DNA of 64,000 nt. It comes from Parapristionchus giblindavisi. Taxonomy: Eukaryota > Nematoda > Chromadorea > Rhabditida > Diplogasteridae. The notes beneath the pieces are model-generated. The model searched no databases. It was not told the DNA's origin and saw only the letters and a list, made by a program, of their open reading frames with translations. The position numbers were made by a program, and so were the translations under genes. Position 1 is the stretch's first letter. Each line of letters opens with the position of its first letter. The DNA lies in assembly GCA_943737045.1 (NCBI GenBank), contig CALSFV010000438.1, positions 1 to 64,000 on the forward strand, in the 5' to 3' direction. Below, one piece after another: positions 11,851-22,512 of the stretch.

Positions 11851-12599
11851 CTAGCCCAGATTCGACCAGGGAATCACTCAGAAGCAAGGGGCTAGCCCAG
11901 ATTCGACCAGGGAATCACTCAGAAGCAAGGGGTTAGCCCAGATTCGACCAGGGAATCACTCAGAAGCAAGGGGCTAGCCCAGATTCGACCAGGGAATCAC
12001 TCAGAAGCAAGGGGCTAGCCCAGATTCGACCAGGGTATCACTCAGAAGCATGGGGCTAGCCCAGATGCGACCAGGGAATCACTCAGAAGCAAGGGGCTAG
12101 CCCAGATTCGACCAGGGAATCACTCAGAAGCAAGGGGCTAGCCCAGATTCGACCAGGGAATCACTCAGAAGCAAGGGGCTAGCCCAGATTCGACCAGGGA
12201 ATCACTCAGAAGCAAAGGGCTAGCCCAGATTCGACCAGGGAATCACTCAGAAGCAAGGGGCGAGCCCAGATTCGACCAGGGAATCACTCAGAAGCAAGGG
12301 GCTAGCCCAGATTCGACCAGGGTATCACTCAGAAGCAAGGGGCTAACCCAGATTCGACCAGGGTATCACTCAGAAGCAAGGGGCTAGCCCAGATTCGACC
12401 AGGGAATAACTCAGAAGCAAGGGGCTAGCCCAGATTCGACCAGGCAATCACTCAGAAGCAAGGGGCTAGCCCAGATTCGACCAGGGAATCACTCAGAAGC
12501 AAGGGGCTAGCCCAGATTCGACCAGGGAATCACTCAGAAGCAAAGGGCTAGCCCAGATTCGACAAGTGAATCACTCAGAAGCAAGGGGCTAGCCCAGAT

Positions 12600-13950
12600 T
12601 CGACCAGTGAATCACTCAGAAGCAAGGGGCTAGCCCAGATTCGACCAGGGTATCACTCAGAAGCAAGGGGCTAGCCCAGATTCGACCAGGGAATAACTCA
12701 GAAGCAAGGGGCTAGCCCAGATTCGACCAGGGTATCATTCAGAAGCAAGGGGCTAGCCCAGATTCGACCAGGGAATCACTCAGAAGCAAGGGGCTAGCCC
12801 AGATTCGACCAGGGAATCACTCAGAAGCAAGGGGCTAGCCCAGATTCGACCAGGGAATCGCTCAGAAGCAAGGGGCTAGCCCAGATTCGACCAGGGAATC
12901 ACTCAGAAGCAAGGGGCTAGCCCAGATTCGACCAGGGAATCACTCAGAAGCAAGGGGCTAGCCCAGATTCGACCAGGGAATCACTCAGAAGCAAGGGGCT
13001 AGCCCAGATTCGACCAGGGAATCACTCAGAAGCAAGGGGCTAGCCCAGATTCGATCAGGGAATCACTCAGAAGCAAGGGGCTAGCCCAGATTCGACCAGG
13101 GTATCACTCAGAAGCAAGGGGCTAGCCCAGATTCGACCAGGGAATCACTCAGAAGCAAGGGGCTAGCCCAGATTCGACCAGGGAATCACTCAGAAGCATG
13201 GGGCTAGCCCAGATGCGACCAGGGAATCACTCAGAAGCAAGGGGCTAGCCCAGATTCGACCAGGGAATCACTCAGAAGCAAGGGGCTAGCCCAGATTCGA
13301 CCAGGGAATCACTCAGAAGCAAGGGGCTAGCCCAGATTCGACCAGGGAATCACTCAGAAGCAAAGGGCTAGCCCAGATTCGACCAGGGAATCACTCAGAA
13401 GCAAGGGGCGAGCCCAGATTCGACCAGGGAATCACTCAGAAGCAAGGGGCTAGCCCAGATTCGACCAGGGTATCACTCAGAAGCAAGGGGCTAACCCAGA
13501 TTCGACCAGGGTATCACTCAGAAGCAAGGGGCTAGCCCAGATTCGACCAGGGAATAACTCAGAAGCAAGGGGCTAGCCCAGATTCGACCAGGGTATCATT
13601 CAGAAGTAAGGGGCTAGCCCAGATTCGACCAGGGAATCACTCAGAAGCAAGGGGCTAGCCCAGATTCGACCAGGGAATCACTCAGAAGCAAGGGGCTAGC
13701 CCAGATTCGACCAGGGAATCACTCAGAAGCAAGGGGTTAGCCCAGATTCGACCAGGGAATCACTCAGAAGCAAGGGGCTAGCCCAGATTCGACCAGGGAA
13801 TCACTCAGAAGCAAGGGGCTAGCCCAGATTCGACCAGGGTATCACTCAGAAGCATGGGGCTAGCCCAGATGCGACCAGGGAATCACTCAGAAGCAAGGGG
13901 CTAGCCCAGATTCGACCAGGGAATCACTCAGAAGCAAGGGGCTAGCCCAG
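12600..13950 (+). repeat. Triplicated 1.35-kb satellite block, member 1
   Basis: The marker order (GTGAATC, TAACTC, CATTCAG, TCGCTC, TCGATCAGG, GCATGGGG at 13199 and 13855) recurs at offset 13,900 (26,500-27,850) and again 3,656 bp further on (from about 30,157). The match to member 2 breaks near 13,950. Confidence 0.82.
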
Positions 13951-16900
13951 ATTCGATCAGGGAATCACTCAGAAGCAAGGGGCTAGCCCAGATTCGACCA
14001 GGGTATCACTCAGAAGCAAGGGGCTAGCCCAGATTCGACCAGGGAATCACTCAGAAGCAAGGGGCTAGCCCAGATTCGACCAGGGAATCACTCAGAAGCA
14101 TGGGGCTAGCCCAGATGCGACCAGGGAATCACTCAGAAGCAAGGGGCTAGCCCAGATTCGACCAGGGAATCACTCAGAAGCAAGGGGCTAGCCCAGATTC
14201 GACCAGGGAATCACTCAGAAGCAAGGGGCTAGCCCAGATTCGACCAGGGAATCACTCAGAAGCAAAGGGCTAGCCCAGATTCGACCAGGGAATCACTCAG
14301 AAGCAAGGGGCGAGCCCAGATTCGACCAGGGAATCACTCAGAAGCAAGGGGCTAGCCCAGATTCGACCAGGGTATCACTCAGAAGCAAGGGGCTAACCCA
14401 GATTCGACCAGGGTATCACTCAGAAGCAAGGGGCTAGCCCAGATTCGACCAGGGAATAACTCAGAAGCAAGGGGCTAGCCCAGATTCGACCAGGGTATCA
14501 TTCAGAAGTAAGGGGCTAGCCCAGATTCGACCAGGGAATCACTCAGAAGCAAGGGGCTAGCCCAGATTCGACCAGGGAATCACTCAGAAGCAAGGGGCTA
14601 GCCCAGATTCGACCAGGGAATCACTCAGAAGCAAGGGGTTAGCCCAGATTCGACCAGGGAATCACTCAGAAGCAAGGGGCTAGCCCAGATTCGACCAGGG
14701 AATCACTCAGAAGCAAGGGGCTAGCCCAGATTCGACCAGGGTATCACTCAGAAGCATGGGGCTAGCCCAGATGCGACCAGGGAATCACTCAGAAGCAAGG
14801 GGCTAGCCCAGATTCGACCAGGGAATCACTCAGAAGCAAGGGGCTAGCCCAGATTCGACCAGGGAATCACTCAGAAGCAAGGGGCTAGCCCAGATTCGAC
14901 CAGGGAATCACTCAGAAGCAAAGGGCTAGCCCAGATTCGACCAGGGAATCACTCAGAAGCAAGGGGCGAGCCCAGATTCGACCAGGGAATCACTCAGAAG
15001 CAAGGGGCTAGCCCAGATTCGACCTGGGAATAACTCAGAAGCAAGGGGCTAGCCCAGATTCGACCAGGGTATCATTCAGAAGTAAGGGGCTAGCCCAGAT
15101 TCGACCAGGGAATCACTCAGAAGCAAGGGGCTAGCCCAGATTCGACCAGGGAATCACTCAGAAGCAAGGGGCTAGCCCAGATTCGACCAGGGAATCACTC
15201 AGAAGCAAGGGGCTAGCCCAGATTCGACCAGGGAATCACTCAGAAGCAAGGGGCTAGCCCAGATTCGACCAGGGAATCGCTCAGAAGCAAGGGGCTAGCC
15301 CAGATTCGACCAGGGAATCACTCAGAAGCAAGGGGCTAGCCCAGATTCGACCAGGGAATCACTCAGAAGCAAGGGGCTAGCCCAGATTCGACCAGGGAAT
15401 CACTCAGAAGCAAGGGGCTAGCCCAGATTCGACCAGGGTATCATTCAGAAGCAAGGGGCTAGCCCAGATGCGACCAGGGAATCACTCAGAAGCAAGGGGC
15501 TAGCCCAGATTCGACCAGGGAATCACTCAGAAGCAAGGGGCTAGCCCAGATTCGACCAGGGAATCACTCAGAAGCAAGGGGCTAGCCCAGATTCGACCAG
15601 GGAATCGCTCAGAAGCAAGGGGCTAGCCCAGATTCGACCAGGGAATCGCTCAGAAGCAAGGGGCTAGCCCAGATTCGACCAGGGAATCACTCAGAAGCAA
15701 GGGGCTAGCCCAGATTCGACCAGGGAATCGCTCAGAAGCAAGGGGCTAGCCCAGATTCGACCAGGGAATCACTCAGAAGCAAGGGGTTAGCCCAGATTCG
15801 ACCAGGGAATCACTCAGAAGCAAGGGGCTAGCCCAGATTCGACCAGGGAATCACTCAGAAGCAAGGGGCTAGCCCAGATTCGACCAGGGTATCACTCAGA
15901 AGCATGGGGCTAGCCCAGATGCGACCAGGGAATCACTCAGAAGCAAGGGGCTAGCCCAGATTCGACCAGGGAATCACTCAGAAGCAAGGGGCTAGCCCAG
16001 ATTCGACCAGGGAATCACTCAGAAGCAAGGGGCTAGCCCAGATTCGACCAGGGAATCACTCAGAAGCAAAGGGCTAGCCCAGATTCGACCAGGGAATCAC
16101 TCAGAAGCAAGGGGCGAGCCCAGATTCGACCAGGGAATCACTCAGAAGCAAGGGGCTAGCCCAGATTCGACCTGGGAATAACTCAGAAGCAAGGGGCTAG
16201 CCCAGATTCGACCAGGGTATCATTCAGAAGTAAGGGGCTAGCCCAGATTCGACCAGGGAATCACTCAGAAGCAAGGGGCTAGCCCAGATTCGACCAGGGA
16301 ATCACTCAGAAGCAAGGGGCTAGCCCAGATTCGACCAGGGAATCACTCAGAAGCAAGGGGCTAGCCCAGATTCGACCAGGGAATCACTCAGAAGCAAGGG
16401 GCTAGCCCAGATTCGACCAGGGAATCGCTCAGAAGCAAGGGGCTAGCCCAGATTCGACCAGGGAATCACTCAGAAGCAAGGGGCTAGCCCAGATTCGACC
16501 AGGGAATCACTCAGAAGCAAGGGGCTAGCCCAGATTCGACCAGGGAATCACTCAGAAGCAAAGGGCTAGCCCAGATTCGACAAGTGAATCACTCAGAAGC
16601 AAGGGGCTAGCCCAGATTCGACCAGGGTATCATTCAGAAGCAAGGGGCTAGCCCAGATTCGACCAGGGAATCACTCAGAAGCAAGGGGCTAGCCCAGATT
16701 CGACCAGGGAATCACTCAGAAGCAAGGGGCTAGCCCAGATTCGACCAGGGAATCGCTCAGAAGCAAGGGGCTAGCCCAGATTCGACCAGGGAATCACTCA
16801 GAAGCAAGGGGCTAGCCCAGATTCGACCAGGGAATCACTCAGAAGCAAGGGGCTAGCCCAGATTCGACCAGGGAATCACTCAGAAGCAAGGGGCTAGCCC

Positions 16901-17586
16901 AGATTCGACCAGGGAATCACTCAGAAGCAAGGGGCTAGCCCAGATTCGATCAGGGAATCACTCAGAAGCAAGGGGCTAGCCCAGATTCGACCAGGGTATC
17001 ACTCAGAAGCAAGGGGCTAGCCCAGATTCGACCAGGGAAACACTCAGAAGCAAGGGGCTAGCCCAGATTCGACCAGGGAATCGCTCAGAAGCAAGGGGCT
17101 AGCCCAGATTCGACCAGGGAATAACTCAGAAGCAAGGGGCTAGCCCAGATTCGACCAGGTTATCACTCAGAAGCAAGGGGCTAGCCCAGATTCGACCAGG
17201 GAATCGCTCAGAAGCAAGGGGCTAGCCCAGATTCGACCAGGGAATAACTCAGAAGCAAGGGGCTAGCCCAGATTCGACCAGAGAATCACTCAGAAGCAAG
17301 GGGCTAGCCCAGATTCGACCAGGGAATCACTCAGAAGCAAGGGGCTAGCCCAGATTCGACCAGGGTATCAGATTCAGATTCGACCAGGGAATCACTCAGA
17401 AGCAAGGGGCTAGCCCAGATTCGACCAGGGAATCACTCAGAAGCAAGGGGCTAGCAAAGATTCGACCAGGGAATAACTCAGAAGCAAGGGGCTAGTCCAG
17501 ATTCGACCAGGGAATCACTCAGAAGCAAGGGGCTAGCCCAGATTCGACCAGGGAATCACTCAGAAGCAAGGGGCTAGCCCAGATTC

Positions 17587-17641
17587 GGCGCTTGTTCCGC
17601 AAATGTGCACACTTGCCACACCCCCTTTAAGCCCCGCCCCC
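17587..17641 (+). repeat. Left terminal inverted repeat, copy 2
   Basis: Pairs with 18741-18795, with mismatches at positions 16 (A against T) and 34 (A against G). It is followed by a run of 12 C (17637-17648). Confidence 0.95.
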
Positions 17642-17668
17642 CCCCCCCTCCAACCGTGCACTGCGTAC

Positions 17669-17772
17669 TCTCTCATATCTGAACGCTCTCTCACCTCTCT
17701 CTCGGCATCTTGCGCAGTCTCTCATATGCCAACGCTCTCTAGCGCTCACTCTCTCATATATCAACGCTCTCT
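17669..17772 (+). repeat. Subterminal CT-rich motif, three copies (copy 2; same in the others)
   Basis: A 23-bp motif, TCTCTCATAT + 3 variable bases + AACGCTCTCT, starts at 17669, 17718 and 17750. The spacing is irregular (49 and 32 bp), so it is not a simple tandem repeat. Repeated short motifs just inside the ends of DNA transposons are often transposase-binding sites; that role is inference here. GA-rich sequence near the right end (18440-18520) has loosely related AGAGAGCGT motifs on the opposite strand. Confidence 0.5.
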
Positions 17773-17856
17773 CTCTCACTCTTGATTAACTAATGATGAC
17801 CTAACAAGACAATAAGCGGGGTAAAACAAGGTTTACCTCATTCAATCAGTCTAATT

Positions 17857-18404
17857 ATGTCAATATCCCCGTCTCCCGAGTCTTCTCCCAAATCCCCTAG
17901 CTCTCCGATTCTCTCCAGTGATGTTAGTTCTGGATCAACCTATTCTCCCGTCAAACCTACCGTACCAACGCCCACACTTGGTTATCCTTTGCCGGCTGGT
18001 AGTTGCCCCAATTGGGAGGATGGTTTACCGCCCCACAGCGAAGCTCTCAATCTATTCAAGGGTGTGCATTCTCGGCAGCTAGAGATGTTTCTGTCCCTTC
18101 CTAAGGAAACACACATTGAACAAATGAAAAGTATGGGTTTGCTGCCATCAAGCAAGACTTGCATGTGCGGCTGTACGATGACTCTCAAAAAAAAACAGAA
18201 AGAAATCAATTCTCATGGTGGTTCATCTGCCCCTACAGAACTTGCTACAAAAGAGTTTCAATTGCAAGGGGAACGATCTTTGAGCACATGAAGCTACCGT
18301 ACCAAGATGTCTTCAGAATAATATATGCTTTTTTTTCGTACCAATTAGTCGATTCACTCATTAATATTTCTTCATTAATAAATTTGTTAGCACGTTCTGG
18401 TTAG
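17857..18404 (+). pseudogene. Merlin-like transposase N-terminal remnant, two frames (copy 2)
   Basis: The first frame opens at ATG 17857 and would end at 18291 (144 residues). Residues 1-60 are rich in Ser-Pro pairs; residues 67-110 form a charged segment followed by LPSSKTCMCGCTM, the first half of a zinc-ribbon-like motif. The A9 run at 18187-18195 then separates it from the -1 frame, which carries the second half: WWFICPYRTC, then KRVSIARGTIFEHMKLPYQD. That frame ends at 18404. The order Cys pair, Trp-x-x-x-Cys, Cys, VSI-R-G-x-FE matches the N-terminus of IS1016/IS1595-type (Merlin) transposases. The DDE domain that should follow, some 150 or more residues, is absent. It is either a plain frameshift or a slippage site; without the catalytic domain the product is not a transposase. 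Confidence 0.8.
18187..18195 (+). promoter_or_regulatory. A9 homopolymer, possible -1 slippage site
   Basis: In the first frame the codons read CTC-AAA-AAA-AAA-CAG. A -1 slip gives ACA-GAA-AGA and enters exactly the frame of the WWFICPYR segment. A-runs are used for programmed frameshifting by some bacterial insertion sequences. The same A9 occurs at 8411-8419, 22843-22851 and 29172-29180; copy 5 has A8. Confidence 0.35.
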
Positions 18405-18542
18405 AGCACAGACATACAGACAAACCAGGTAAGACACACAGGGGAGATGAGAGAGGAGAGAGAGCTGGACAGTGAGAGTAAGCGAGAGAGCGTGTTCTAG
18501 CGAGAGAGAGCGCATGCGAGGCTTGTAGTTTGTATCGCCCCC

Positions 18543-18550
18543 TATAAATA
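18543..18550 (+). promoter_or_regulatory. TATA box pointing outward, copy 2
   Basis: TATAAATA 246 bp from the right end, in the same context as the other copies. It lies downstream of the transposase remnant, so a transcript starting here would run through the hairpins and right repeat into the satellite. A consensus-like splice donor, CAG/GTAAGA, lies upstream at 18426-18434. Confidence 0.45.
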
Positions 18551-18620
18551 GCCTCGGCCTGCTCATTCTTCGCCTCTGATTCATCAGTTGCGCCTCTCTT
18601 ATTCGAGAGCATTTTGGTTT

Positions 18621-18745
18621 GGGGAAGGGACTTCGCGATGAAGACCCTTCCCTACCCCGGACTTCTCCATCTTCTTGGAGAAGTCGCCGAGCAGGAGCCG
18701 GCTGGGGCTTCTCCCCCTTCCAGGCTATCTGCCTGGAAAAGGGGG
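18621..18745 (+). other. Three-hairpin cluster at right end, copy 2
   Basis: Hairpin 1: GGGAAGGG (18622-18629) with CCCTTCCC (18645-18652), continued by CTTC/GAAG across one A-A mismatch, with a 5-base loop. Hairpin 2: ACTTCTCCA (18661-18669) with TGGAGAAGT (18676-18684), perfect 9 bp, 6-base loop. Hairpin 3: CCCCCTTCCAGGC (18713-18725) with GCCTGGAAAAGGGGG (18731-18745), two bulged A, 5-base loop. The cluster ends where the terminal repeat begins. Confidence 0.7.
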
Positions 18746-18795
18746 CGGGGCTTAAAGGGGGCGTGGCAAGTGTGCACATATGCGGAACAAGCGCC
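18741..18795 (-). repeat. Right terminal inverted repeat, copy 2
   Basis: Complement of 17587-17641. It carries CACATATGCGG, shared with copies 4 and 5. The target duplication follows at 18796-18803. Confidence 0.95.
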
Positions 18796-21700
18796 CCAGA
18801 TTCGACCAGGGAATCACTCAGAAGCAAGGGGCTAGCCCAGATTCGACCAGGGAATCACTCAGAAGCAAGGGGCTAGCCCAGATTCGACCAGGGAATCGCT
18901 CAGAAGCAAGGGGCTAGCCCAGATTCGACCAGGGAATCGCTCAGAAGCAAGGGGCTAGTCCAGATTCGACCAGGGAATCACTCAGAAGCAAGGGGCTAGT
19001 CCAGATTCGACCAGGGAATCACTCAGAAGCAAGGGGCTAGCCCAGATTCGACCAGGGAATCACTCAGAAGCAAAGGGCTAGCCCAGATTCGACCAGGGAA
19101 TCACTCAGAAGCAAAGGGCTAGCCCAGATTCGACAAGTGAATCACTCAGAAGCAAGGGGCTAGCCCAGATTCGACCAGTGAATCACTCAGAAGCAAGGGG
19201 CTAGCCCAGATTCGACCAGGGTATCACTCAGAAGCAAGGGGCTAGCCCAGATTCGACCAGGGAATAACTCAGAAGCAAGGGGCTAGCCCAGATTCGACCA
19301 GGGTATCATTCAGAAGCAAGGGGCTAGCCCAGATTCGACCAGGGAATCACTCAGAAGCAAGGGGCTAGCACAGATTCGACCAGGGAATCACTCAGAAGCA
19401 AGGGGCTAGCCCAGATTCGACCAGGGAATCACTCAGAAGCAAGGGGCTAGCCCAGATTCGACCAGGGAATCACTCAGAAGCAAAGGGCTAGCACAGATTC
19501 GACAAGTGAATCACTCAGAAGCAAGGGGCTAGCCCAGATTCGACCAGGGTATCACTCAGAAGCAAGGGGCTAGCCCAGATTCGACCAGGGAATCGCTCAG
19601 AAGCAAGGGGCTAGCCCAGATTCGACCAGGGAATCGCTCAGAAGCAAGGGGCTAGCCCAGATTCGACCAGGGAATAACTCAGAAGCAAGGGGCTAGCCCA
19701 GATTCGACCAGAGAATCACTCAGAAGCAAGGGGCTAGCCCAGATTCGACCAGGGAATCACTCAGAAGCAAGGGGCTAGCCCAGATTCGACCAGGGTATCA
19801 GATTCAGATTCGACCAGGGAATCACTCAGAAGCAAGGGGCTAGCCCAGATTCGACCAGGGAATCACTCAGAAGCAAGGGGCTAGCAAAGATTCGACCAGG
19901 GAATAACTCAGAAGCAAGGGGCTAGTCCAGATTCGACCAGGGAATCACTCAGAAGCAAGGGGCTAGCCCAGATTCGACCAGGGAATCACTCAGAAGCAAG
20001 GGGCTAGCCCAGATTCGACCAGGGAATCACTCAGAAGCAAGGGGCTAGCCCAGATTCGACCAGGGAATCACTCAGAAGCAAGGGGCTAGCCCAGATTCGA
20101 TCAGGGAATCACTCAGAAGCAAGGGGCTAGCCCAGATTCGACCAGGGTATCACTCAGAAGCAAGAGGCTAGCCCAGATTCGACCAGGGAAACACTCAGAA
20201 GCAAGGGGCTAGCCCAGATTCGACCAGGGAATCACTCAGAAGCAAGGGGCTAGCCCAGATTCGACCAGGGTATCACTCAGAAGCAAGGGGCTAGCCCAGA
20301 TTCGACCAGGGAATCGCTCAGAAGCAAGGGGCTAGCCCAGATTCGACCAGGGAATAACTCAGAAGCAAGGGGCTAGCCCAGATTCGACCAGGTTATCACT
20401 CAGAAGCAAGGGGCTAGCCCAGATTCGACCAGGGAATCGCTCAGAAGCAAGGGGCTAGCCCAGATTCGACCAGGGAATAACTCAGAAGCAAGGGGCTAGC
20501 CCAGATTCGACCAGAGAATCACTCAGAAGCAAGGGGCTAGCCCAGATTCGACCAGGGAATCACTCAGAAGCAAGGGGCTAGCCCAGATTCGACCAGGGTA
20601 TCAGATTCAGATTCGACCAGGGAATCACTCAGAAGCAAGGGGCTAGCCCAGATTCGACCAGGGAATCACTCAGAAGCAAGGGGCTAGCAAAGATTCGACC
20701 AGGGAATAACTCAGAAGCAAGGGGCTAGTCCAGATTCGACCAGGGAATCACTCAGAAGCAAGGGGCTAGCCCAGATTCGACCAGGGAATCACTCAGAAGC
20801 AAGGGGCTAGCCCAGATTCGACCAGGGAATCACTCAGAAGCAAGGGGCTAGCCCAGATTCGACCAGGGTATCAGATTCAGATTCGACCAGGGAATCACTC
20901 AGAAGCAAAGGGCTAGCACAGATTCGACAAGTGAATCACTCAGAAGCAAGGGGCTAGCCCAGATTCGACCAGGGTATCACTCAGAAGCAAGGGGCTAGCC
21001 CAGATTCGACCAGGGAATCGCTCAGAAGCAAGGGGCTAGCCCAGATTCGACCAGGGAATCGCTCAGAAGCAAGGGGCTAGCCCAGATTCGACCAGGGAAT
21101 AACTCAGAAGCAAGGGGCTAGCCCAGATTCGACCAGAGAATCACTCAGAAGCAAGGGGCTAGCCCAGATTCGACCAGGGAATCACTCAGAAGCAAGGGGC
21201 TAGCCCAGATTCGACCAGGGTATCAGATTCAGATTCGACCAGGGAATCACTCAGAAGCAAGGGGCTAGCCCAGATTCGACCAGGGAATCACTCAGAAGCA
21301 AGGGGCTAGCAAAGATTCGACCAGGGAATAACTCAGAAGCAAGGGGCTAGTCCAGATTCGACCAGGGAATCACTCAGAAGCAAGGGGCTAGCCCAGATTC
21401 GACCAGGGAATCACTCAGAAGCAAGGGGCTAGCCCAGATTCGACCAGGGAATCACTCAGAAGCAAGGGGCTAGCCCAGATTCGACCAGGGAATCACTCAG
21501 AAGCAAGGGGCTAGCCCAGATTCGATCAGGGAATCACTCAGAAGCAAGGGGCTAGCCCAGATTCGACCAGGGTATCACTCAGAAGCAAGAGGCTAGCCCA
21601 GATTCGACCAGGGAAACACTCAGAAGCAAGGGGCTAGCCCAGATTCGACCAGGGAATCACTCAGAAGCAAGGGGCTAGCCCAGATTCGACCAGGGTATCA

Positions 21701-22244
21701 CTCAGAAGCAAGGGGCTAGCCCAGATTCGACCAGGGAATCGCTCAGAAGCAAGGGGCTAGCCCAGATTCGACCAGGGAATAACTCAGAAGCAAGGGGCTA
21801 GCCCAGATTCGACCAGGTTATCACTCAGAAGCAAGGGGCTAGCCCAGATTCGACCAGGGAATCGCTCAGAAGCAAGGGGCTAGCCCAGATTCGACCAGGG
21901 AATAACTCAGAAGCAAGGGGCTAGCCCAGATTCGACCAGAGAATCACTCAGAAGCAAGGGGCTAGCCCAGATTCGACCAGGGAATCACTCAGAAGCAAGG
22001 GGCTAGCCCAGATTCGACCAGGGTATCAGATTCAGATTCGACCAGGGAATCACTCAGAAGCAAGGGGCTAGCCCAGATTCGACCAGGGAATCACTCAGAA
22101 GCAAGGGGCTAGCAAAGATTCGACCAGGGAATAACTCAGAAGCAAGGGGCTAGTCCAGATTCGACCAGGGAATCACTCAGAAGCAAGGGGCTAGCCCAGA
22201 TTCGACCAGGGAATCACTCAGAAGCAAGGGGCTAGCCCAGATTC
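18796..22244 (+). repeat. 41-bp satellite array, segment 3
   Basis: Same monomer and orientation as elsewhere. It begins with variants shared with the right flanks of copies 4 and 5 (two TCACTC, two TCGCTC monomers) and contains 24-bp units near 19793, 20596, 20866, 21218 and 22021. It ends with the left flank shared by copies 1-3. No gene is seen. Confidence 0.97.
19480..21980 (+). repeat. Tandem duplication of 1,425 bp within segment 3
   Basis: CAAGAGG at 20161 and 21586 and the 24-bp units at 19793 and 21218 are both 1,425 bp apart (33 monomers plus three 24-bp units). The GCAAAGGGCTAGCACAG/ACAAGTG variants near 19.5 and 20.9 kb also recur. The limits are approximate. Confidence 0.82.
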
Positions 22245-22299
22245 GGCGCTTGTTCCGCAAATGTGCACACTTGCCACACCCCCTTTAAGCCCCGCCCCC
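22245..22299 (+). repeat. Left terminal inverted repeat, copy 3
   Basis: Pairs with 23398-23452; only position 34 differs. Confidence 0.95.
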
Positions 22300-22512
22300 C
22301 CCCCTCCAACCGTGCACTGCGTACTCTCTCATATCTGAACGCTCTCTCACCTCTCTCTCGGCATCTTGCGCAGTCTCTCATATGCCAACGCTCTCTAGCG
22401 CTCACTCTCTCATATATCAACGCTCTCTCTCTCACTCTTGATTAACTAATGATGACCTAACAAGACAATAAGCGGGGTAAAACAAGGTTTACCTCATTCA
22501 ATCAGTCTAATT

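Larger units (their letters stand above)
9020..17586 (+). repeat. 41-bp satellite array, segment 2
   Basis: Same monomer and orientation as segment 1, in two zones. From 9020 to about 10.3 kb it carries segment-1-type variants and 24-bp units at 9525 and 10246. From about 10.6 to 17.0 kb the 24-bp unit is absent and a different variant set appears: GCATGGGG paired with AGATGCGACC, GGGTTAGCC, GCAAAGGGC, GGGCGAGCC, GGCTAACCC and CATTCAGAAGTAAGG. The GCATGGGG marker sits at 10821, 11395, 12051, 13199, 13855, 14101, 14757 and 15905. The spacing of 656 bp (16 monomers) occurs three times and 1,148 bp (28 monomers) twice. The first zone returns at 17.1-17.58 kb, just left of transposon copy 2. No gene is seen. 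Confidence 0.97.
17587..18795 (+). mobile_element. Merlin-like non-autonomous DNA transposon, copy 2
   Basis: 1,209 bp with ~55-bp terminal inverted repeats, flanked by the octamer CCAGATTC at 17579-17586 and 18796-18803. Order inside: left repeat with a 12-C tract; CT-rich region with three copies of a TCTCTCATAT...AACGCTCTCT motif; transposase remnant; GA-rich region; TATA box; three hairpins; right repeat. The mean of 1.2 kb for the family, together with the missing catalytic domain, marks it as an internally deleted derivative. Its left flank (24-bp unit 224 bp upstream, then the same five monomer variants) equals that of copies 1 and 3, and its right flank begins like those of copies 4 and 5. 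Confidence 0.92.

Noticed and set aside
17857..18404. Bacterial IS1595-family insertion sequence
   Set aside because: The protein similarity is to that superfamily, but the eukaryotic LINE insertion, TATA box, satellite setting and missing operons point to its eukaryotic branch (Merlin).
18426..18434. Splice donor CAG/GTAAGA marking an intron
   Set aside because: A good match to the consensus, but no convincing acceptor or downstream coding sequence is present; it may be a leftover from the autonomous parent.
18361..18795. Long terminal repeat of an LTR retrotransposon (TATA box, GC-rich leader)
   Set aside because: No direct-repeat partner exists elsewhere in the element, and the ends are inverted repeats with an 8-bp target duplication.
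18614..18876. 73- and 85-codon plus-strand frames over the hairpins and right repeat (also in the other copies)
   Set aside because: They overlap each other in different frames and continue into satellite monomers; they are by-products of GC-rich inverted repeats.
22232..22445. Short Arg/Ser-rich frames over the left CT-rich region on both strands
   Set aside because: They are translations of CT/GA-rich repeats, present on both strands, and vary with C-tract length.
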